Of a stretch of DNA of 14,367 nt, positions 9,401 to 14,367 are shown in pieces. The stretch covers positions 1-14,367 of the forward strand of contig RCNN01000405.1 in assembly GCA_003667245.1 (NCBI GenBank). Reading direction: 5' to 3'. A program made the position numbers and the translations under genes. This stretch comes from Heterostelium multicystogenum. Taxonomy: Eukaryota > Evosea > Eumycetozoa > Acytosteliales > Acytosteliaceae. Each line of letters begins with the position of its first letter. Positions within the stretch are counted from its first letter, which is position 1. The notes below the pieces were generated by a model that saw only the letters and a list, made by a program, of their open reading frames with translations, made no database searches and had not been told where the DNA came from.

Positions 9401-11068
9401 AAGCTAACATTCTTTACTATGATATTGGAATCTAGAAATATGGATTAGATGAAATAATTTGCAATGATAATAAAGAGGAGACATACCAGTAGTTATATTT
9501 GAATTGATCTTCACAATTCCCATCGAACCTAAAAAAGGAGAAATACTATTAATGATAGATTTTTCATCCTTTGCCATGATATATGGCGCAAAGTATGAAA
9601 TAGATATATCCTCCAGAAGTAAGGTTCTTTCCAGATGGATTAGTAATTTTTCAACAGAAATAGTACCATAATTTAGACTACTTTGAAAATTATTTTTTGG
9701 TTACTATTGGAGCATCAAAACTAGCTATCACAAATGAAACATTTGTCGAATAGTCATTAAATACTTGAAAAGTTGAGTTTGTTTTTGGTCACTAGGAGGA
9801 AATATGATTAATACATATATTGATTTAAATTTGTGCCAACAGAATACTACTTACTGAGTGGAATAAATGATGCAGTATAGTTTCTATAAATAGTTGAGTT
9901 TTGATTGCTAATATAAAAAGAATATTGTATTGAAGAGCTGGTCACAGAAGGTATATAGTAATAATATGAGTGTGTTGTATTCCTTGAGATTAACTTCATT
10001 TTATCAAAATATGATGTCTTGACAAAAAGTATAGACCTTGTATTCTTGACAAGAGCAGTAGCCAGTAACTTGAATGAATTATAATTGGTAATCTTGCTGA
10101 TAGGTAGTATTGGAAGCAGGGAGGATACTAAAATTTACAATTTCAGTTGGAGTGGAGTCTATATAAATGATGTATGAATAAATGAATAAACTTATTATTA
10201 TTACGATATAAAACATACCATTATATGGGAACAAATTGGGTAAAGTATGGATGAAGAATTGAATCATAGTAAGAAATATTCATTTGGAATGTTGGGGACA
10301 AGGAATTATATCCACCATCGAGACTATAACTTAATGTAAAAAGACCAGGTTCCTTTGGGTACTTTGGGGAGAGACTGCATGACTTACAATATGGTGTTAG
10401 GCATTTGCAATTCATATAAATACTATACAGTGTAGATGGAAAGTTAAATTTAAGTAGTTGCTGTACAGATGTTATATCATTGAGAACTGGCTCTGAAGAA
10501 AAGTTGAGTGTCATCTGCTGTGGTTTCAATACCTAATATGAATGATTTAGTTAAGAAAATATATTATGGTAAAACTGATGTACAGAAATACTTACTTTTA
10601 CATACAAATCCTACAAGATCTAACAAAGTTTGAGGAAAAGTATAATCCAATGGCCTTGATACATTTAGAGTCATGTCATTGAATTGTGAAAATGGATTTT
10701 CTTGTATGTAATTTTGAAAAGTAAATCTCTGAAAATCACCTTCAAAAGATGTTTTTCCAGTAGACTCTATTCTATTGGCTGGATCTAGTAGTACAAAATC
10801 TGTGGTTTTCAAAGTAACATTGGATTCTGATACAATTGTGATTCTATGTACCACAATCACCATTAGAAGCAACCAATACTGGAACTCCCCACAGAGTATT
10901 AAAAAACCTATTCCATCACTTCCAATTACTATAAGCAAAAAATCAGAATTAGTTATTATATTCAATGTTGTTGTATATAGTATCAAAACAATATGTTGGT
11001 TGTAACATACCACTACAAAAAAAATGATAAAAGATAAATAAAAGATAAGTATAATTATACATCATCAT
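6467..11068 (-). CDS. ComC-family EGF-like type I membrane protein
   Basis: This is a large cell-surface protein of a family expanded in dictyostelids. ComC members are implicated in developmental cell communication; the ligand is unknown. Proposed exons in coding order are 11068-10596, 10532-10219, 10158-9855, 9791-9487, 9431-9125, 9069-8746, 8678-8278, 8222-7415 and 7353-6467. The start at 11068 gives a signal peptide (MMMYNYTYLLFIFYHFFCSG). A long Asn/Ser/Thr-rich ectodomain with many N-glycosylation sequons follows, then an IPT/TIG-like module, a Pro-Thr stalk, one EGF domain and the family's juxtamembrane region (SLYGRFLGDG, SVYLDPDFSNLID). It ends in one transmembrane helix and a short basic tail. 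At least eight single-base slips interrupt it, for example at 6828-6830, 7186-7190, 7427-7428, 8357-8359, 9693-9698 and 9782-9786. Intron phases at 8223-8277 and 10533-10595 do not fully fit. The N-terminal 60 codons are the least certain. Confidence 0.85.
6533..6607 (-). other. C-terminal transmembrane helix of the ComC-like protein
   Basis: GVIAAIVVGSVVFAAVVIGG and four or five further hydrophobic residues form one membrane span. KKRQF and more basic residues follow directly, giving a stop-transfer signal and a cytosolic tail of about 21 residues with no recognisable domain. Confidence 0.9.
7418..7509 (-). other. EGF-like domain of the ComC-like protein
   Basis: The encoded order is VCPGTPQCNNNGQC, then INSICQCNEPWYGS, then a last cysteine in SSCSS once one base of the AA at 7427-7428 is discounted. 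That gives six cysteines with EGF spacing and the usual W-Y-G before the last one. The domain is cut by an intron right after the last cysteine, as in relatives. Confidence 0.85.
7511..7860 (-). other. IPT/TIG-like module and Pro-Thr stalk
   Basis: Between about 7860 and 7570 the protein reads LSFLGGSAIIEGKSLGLEND and then IDYRDGNGF, resembling the G-rich strand pattern of IPT/TIG folds that precede EGF domains in this family. A stalk of alternating Pro and Thr (PTPTPTPTLTSTP) follows and joins it to the EGF domain. The IPT assignment is by pattern only. Confidence 0.55.
11009..11068 (-). other. Signal peptide of the ComC-like protein
   Basis: Three consecutive ATG codons open a frame with a hydrophobic aromatic core (YLLFIFYHFF) and a small-residue end (CSG). 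This fits secretion into the ER. The frame then runs about 19 codons (QPTYCFDTIYNNIEYN) before an apparent slip near 10950. Confidence 0.6.
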
Positions 11069-11432
11069 ATCTTTTTTCCTAAAAACAAGAAAAGAAAGAT
11101 AAGATACTTTTTGTTATTGATTTACTGTTGTATTTTACAAAATAAATCAATTGAGTGATTCTGATGAAGATTTACTCTCCCTCCATAGACCGTTAACTTC
11201 TTAGATTCGATGGAGAACCAAGAATGAAAAAAAAGATTTTTTTGGAAATAAAAATTAATTTATGCAAAAAGGAGTGAAAAATGTGATGGTATTCGGGTAC
11301 AAATTTGGTATCCAAACTAGTGTCGTTTTTGTGTTTTAGGATTTTTTAGGGTGATTCCTGAGATTAGATATTTTTTATTAAAAATCTGAAATTTTGTTCA
11401 CAAAAAAAATGTGTTTTTTATTTGGATTTTAT

Positions 11433-11462
11433 TGTTTGCGAAATCTAATTTTTAAGCAAACA
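11433..11462. repeat. Hairpin with 7-bp stem
   Basis: TGTTTGC (11433-11439) and GCAAACA (11456-11462) are exact complements around a 16-nt A/T-rich loop. It borders the GC-enriched patch that starts about 18 bp later. Confidence 0.45.
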
Positions 11463-11479
11463 TAGTTATCGATTCAAAC

Positions 11480-11575
11480 TTTGTGTAGGTCCCCTAACAT
11501 TCAAGGAACACACCACTTTGCGATCCTTCGCACTCAATCCCAAAACCAGTGTTTAATCTTAGTCTGGGCACTTAA
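11480..11575. other. GC-enriched non-coding patch with a G-box-like site
   Basis: Nearly half of this stretch is G or C, against about a quarter in its flanks, and it has no usable ORF. ACACACCA at 11508-11515 is TGGTGTGT on the ComC-like sense strand, which fits the degenerate G-box of the developmental factor GBF, about 440 bp upstream of the start codon. GCGATCCTTCGC just after it can fold into a 4-bp stem. It could be an enhancer or a small RNA gene. I could not fit a tRNA, U-snRNA or C/D snoRNA. Confidence 0.4.
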
Positions 11576-11627
11576 TGTACAAGTAAAGTAAATAATAATA
11601 CTAGTAAGCATACATATTAATTTTTAA

Positions 11628-11650
11628 ACACACAAAAAAAAAAAGTGTGT
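11628..11650. repeat. ACACAC/GTGTGT hairpin with an A11 loop
   Basis: ACACAC (11628-11633), eleven A residues, then GTGTGT (11645-11650) form an exact inverted repeat. Function unknown. Confidence 0.5.
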
Positions 11651-11784
11651 CGGACCATAAGTTAAACATAAACCACACAGATCTGATCTTTCTTTTTTAT
11701 ATTACAAATTATGATTAAATTGACAATTAAATCCATTCTTGAATCCAAATAACTTTTTTGAAATTTAATATTTAAAGTGAATAA

Positions 11785-11841
11785 AAATGGATTCCTAACA
11801 ATAGGAATTCCCATTTCAGAACCATCAGATTAATCCTGATG
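11785..11841. repeat. Two adjacent hairpins downstream of the DOCK gene
   Basis: The first has arms AAATGGATTCCTA (11785-11797) and TAGGAATTCCCATTT (11802-11816), pairing along their whole length except a two-base bulge, with a 4-nt loop. The second has CATCAG (11823-11828) and CTGATG (11836-11841) with a 7-nt loop. They lie 6 bp apart, about 120-175 bp past the DOCK stop. Confidence 0.6.
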
Positions 11842-11961
11842 AACTACAAAAAAATAGGAAATAAAGAAATGAGGGTAGGATTATTTGATTTATGTAGGTG
11901 AATGTGGGATAACTTCCTGGGAACTTGAATATTATTATTATTTTAATTTAAAATATCTAAT

Positions 11962-14367
11962 TCAGATTTTCATCTTTTCGAATTGAATTTCCAATTGTTT
12001 CTTGGAGTCCACCCATTTCTTGGGAGCATACCTTGGAGTGAATGGAAAGACAACGTTGCAAAATTGATACCTTGAGGTAAGTGAGGATTTTCAACTTTTT
12101 CTACAGACTCTAGTTTTGTCTTTGTTCTCTTCCAGATACTGCTTGGAGAAGAATACTTGTTTGTACATATTGACTCCACCGTTTACGGCGGCATCAATCA
12201 CACCCTTGAGAAAACCATGGTAAATGGACTGATATTTGAACTCAGTGCCGTGCTCGTGCTTGTTGCACATCTCCATCAACTCACTATTCTTAAGGCTGAC
12301 GGTGTTGACTGCATTGTCGATTGGACTCAGGTTGATCTCGTAACGACGAACAATCTCAGAGCGTCTGTGGATGGTTGGGAAGGTATCTTGGATGAACATA
12401 GTGATAGTTTGTAATCCAGAGGTCACCAAATTCATTGTTACCTCCACCGCTGCCTCCTTTCTTGTTTGGACTTCTTGAACGGTTTGGAATAGATAAATGT
12501 CTGTTGATGTTGTGTGTGTCTGTATTTTTTGTACTTGGGGATTGGCATTTTCCAGATGGACTAGCAATATTGGGCTGCTTTGCCTCTGGAGGAGCAGGTT
12601 TGACAGCATAGATTTGGAGATTACTGACCGGAGCTGCCAAGAATTTCAGGTGGAGGAGTTTCGGTATAGGTAAGAAGTGTTGCATTAGGGAATTTGGTAT
12701 TGATTCTCTGTACAAAGTCACTCATACGCTCTAACTCGAATCCCTTGTAGATAAACTCCTTACCTTGAATGGATTGATCAAATCCACGTCCGAAATAACC
12801 GACCTTGAAGTACTCTGAGAAGAAACGCTCCACACCAATCACCTTTCTGTAGAAAGTGGATTGTGTTGTAGATATCGGCCAACTTTTGGTAGTCAAACAG
12901 TACCTCTTCATATTGTACAATGAGCTGTTTCATAAGAGTAATAGCACGCTCCCATGCCTTTCCTTTATCTAGATACTCTATTGCCATCTTGAATAGACGC
13001 TCCTTACGTTCACGCTGAGTTTGAGCACGGAAACCTTCGACAAAGGTTAGCTCCTCCATTGGAGCATCCGACCATTGTAGTAAGTCGGCATGCAACATCA
13101 ATGTGTTACCAGCCTCAGTGTAGTTATTGTTGGAGAGATGTTGGTTGCCACAACAAATGGACATATTTAATGTAAGTATCTTGTCTGTCAGTCTGTTTAA
13201 GGTAAGCCATCAACTGCATAGCAGCAATGGTTCTATCATCCTCAAACTCAGGACGAATCTGGAAGTGTTCTAAGCGCATACAACAATTCCAAAAACATAG
13301 TCATATCCTTAATAAATATCTTTCCAGGTTCTTTTGATCAAGCTGTCCAAATTCATCTTTTCTTCCAAGCTATATAAATAAATAAGGAATGTCAATTAGT
13401 AAGTATTCTTTTCCAGGCACCAGTTAGCTTAGGGATAGTTACTTTTGTTGAGAAATAGATTCTGAACTTCTCATCCAAAATGTCGGCAGCCTCAGTATTG
13501 GTTGATTTGGTCCAATGTATTGATGGTTTCGGTTTCAACTTTTTTGAATGATTTGTGCTCCTTGTATTCGCAACGCAACAATTGTAGTATAAATTGATAC
13601 CCAGTTGTTTGAGGTTCGGTTGATTGATCTAAAATAATAATAGATGTGTTAGTTAGACTGATCCAACTGATGATCCAGGATCCGCGAACAACGTCGATTG
13701 TTCAATACTTACCAACATCAACTCTAAGAATGGACCAATAACAGTTGGAAGTAGTTTGATTTTGGTGTTTCTCAAGTGATTCCCACATTCTTTGGATGGT
13801 TACAATCAAGTCGTTTCTCATGTCACCATATCTTGATTTAATAGTTTTCTGCTTGGCGTCGTTAAAGTGCTCCAGTGCAAGTCCTTTCAATTTGAAATAG
13901 GTGTTAGAAAGAGTGAAGAAAAATCGACCAAAGATCCAAATCCAATTGTCCCCAAGTCTGTGCGCTATTGAGCTTTTTCAATAAATATTTGCTGACTTGG
14001 ATGATGACTTTCTTGACCGTGGAGTATTGGAACATAGTTAAAGTGAGCCAGTTGTCAGGATAGGTGTTGGAAGAGGAGAGCAACGAGTTGAGAACAAAGA
14101 GCAAATCATACAACATAGTCCAGCAGGTGTCAGGAGTCGAGGAGATGTATCTGTCAAACTGGATTGGCTCAACCAGGTACAGGATACTGTAGAGATTGTG
14201 GACCATATCGAGTTTGGAGATATCGTGGTGCGTACATGATTTGATGGATTGAATGATGACTGGAAGCAAATCGATCAGCTCCCAGATAAGGGCGGGTCCT
14301 TCAGCTTGACTTGGATGGTTTCAATGAGAACGGCAATGATTTCTGCTTGCTTCTTGACGTCGTCCAA
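11962..14367 (-). CDS. DOCK-family Rac-type guanine nucleotide exchange factor, C-terminal part
   Basis: DOCK proteins, usually with ELMO, load GTP on Rac/Cdc42 GTPases and steer actin, migration and uptake. The gene enters from the right edge, so the N-terminus (SH3, DHR-1) is missing. Exons here are 14367-13713, 13628-13443 and 13369-11962. Upstream helices include RYGDMRNDL and IQRMWESLEKH, then VIGPFLELML across an intron into the INQP segment and YKEHKSFKKVETE. DHR-2 follows with YTEAGNTLMLHADLLQWSD, YLDKGKAWERAI, VGYFGRGF, EFIYKGFELER and FPNA. Its catalytic end has YEINLSPIDNAVNTV and KGVIDAAVNGG. The stop at 11962-11964 follows KKQLEIQFEKMKI. Arrangement and spacing resemble DOCK180-type rather than zizimin-type members. 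Frame slips occur near 14305 and 13150 and at 13919-13923 and 13760-13763, among others. Gene identity is firm; paralogue is not. Confidence 0.92.
11990..13300 (-). other. DHR-2 (DOCKER) catalytic domain
   Basis: The segment contains the lobe A repeats, the lobe B strands (FIYSKPFKK, NNEFGDLWI) and the lobe C helices. The nucleotide-sensor valine of DOCK proteins corresponds to Val in DAAVNGG (codon at 12184-12186), so exchange activity is expected. A small Gly/Ser insert (GGSGGGNN, around 12435-12460) sits between two lobe B strands. Frame changes near 12645, 12550 and 12415 need correction. Confidence 0.85.

Larger units (their letters stand above)
11069..11961. other. Intergenic region: ComC-like upstream DNA and DOCK 3' flank
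   Basis: No coding gene is visible. Near the ComC-like start the DNA is A/T-run rich, with A8-G-A-T7 type inverted runs around 11227-11240. A hairpin (11433-11462), a GC-enriched patch (11480-11575), an A11-loop hairpin (11628-11650) and two adjacent hairpins (11785-11841) follow. From about 11930 the sequence is the AT-rich 3' flank of the DOCK gene. It has AATAAT-type repeats but no clear AATAAA on the coding strand. Confidence 0.65.

Noticed and set aside
10775..11005. 76-codon + strand ORF at the ComC-like 5' end
   Set aside because: It overlaps the coding exon in antisense and shows no recognisable features.
11160..11215. C/D snoRNA (CTGATGA near 11160, CTCCAT/ATGGAG stem)
   Set aside because: No D box (CTGA) lies within a usual snoRNA length and there is no terminal stem.
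11480..11575. tRNA gene in the GC-rich patch
   Set aside because: No acceptor stem, T-loop or anticodon arm could be fitted on either strand.
12157..12414. 85-codon + strand ORF
   Set aside because: It is antisense to the DHR-2 catalytic end of the DOCK gene.
171..14367. Programmed +1 frameshifting, as in Euplotes at AAA-TAA (one slip, at 9693-9698, reads AAA AAA TAA)
   Set aside because: Most slips are not at stop codons, they occur in any homopolymer, and some are missing rather than extra bases. Sequence error explains them more simply.
171..14367. Non-standard genetic code with reassigned stops
   Set aside because: Frames are restored by indels, not by reading stops through. All three stop codons appear as plausible natural stops (TGA, TAA, TAG).
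171..14367. Block of pseudogenes
   Set aside because: Four unrelated genes would all have had to decay at once while keeping active-site residues, splice sites and domain order.
1..14367. CRISPR array, prophage, insertion sequence or bacterial operon
   Set aside because: No regularly spaced repeats, transposase or terminal repeats are visible, and the introns and poly(A) signals show eukaryotic DNA.

Overview
The window looks like nuclear DNA from a dictyostelid social amoeba (Amoebozoa). It is AT-rich, with short introns of about 50-105 bp that carry GTAAGT/GTATGT-type donors. It has an AAT-repeat poly-asparagine tract and a large ComC-type EGF membrane protein of a kind expanded in Dictyostelia. 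It is clearly less AT-rich than D. discoideum, so another dictyostelid is more likely; I cannot name the species.

Layout. (1) 171-2677, + strand: a mucolipin (TRPML) cation channel with a core promoter at the left edge and an unusually long charged, coiled-coil-like and Asn-rich C-terminal tail. (2) 2678-2854: a 177-bp tail-to-tail spacer with one poly(A) signal on each strand. (3) 2855-5604, - strand: exonuclease 1 (EXO1, FEN1/XPG family), seven exons, with the nuclease core and a long low-complexity tail ending near an MLH1-binding-like SKYF motif. (4) 5605-6466: the EXO1 upstream region and 3' flank of the next gene, with ACGCGT and E2F-like sites and several perfect palindromes. (5) 6467-11068, - strand: a type I membrane protein of the ComC EGF-like family (signal peptide, long repetitive ectodomain, one EGF domain, one transmembrane helix), about nine exons. 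(6) 11069-11961: intergenic, with a locally GC-rich patch and several hairpins. (7) 11962 to the right edge, - strand: the C-terminal part of a DOCK-family Rac-type GEF including the DHR-2 domain; its 5' end lies outside the window.

All four genes are conserved in motif content and splice sites, yet all are broken by single-base indels, mostly one extra base in a homopolymer. This looks like unpolished sequence rather than four decayed genes. The coordinates therefore give gene extents, and the reading frame changes inside several exons.

The genes serve unrelated processes: endolysosomal ion release, DNA mismatch repair and end resection, cell-surface adhesion or signalling, and Rac/actin signalling. 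I see no operon-like system. The most interesting leads are the mucolipin tail, possible cell-cycle control sites and an MLH1-binding-like motif in EXO1, and structured intergenic DNA.
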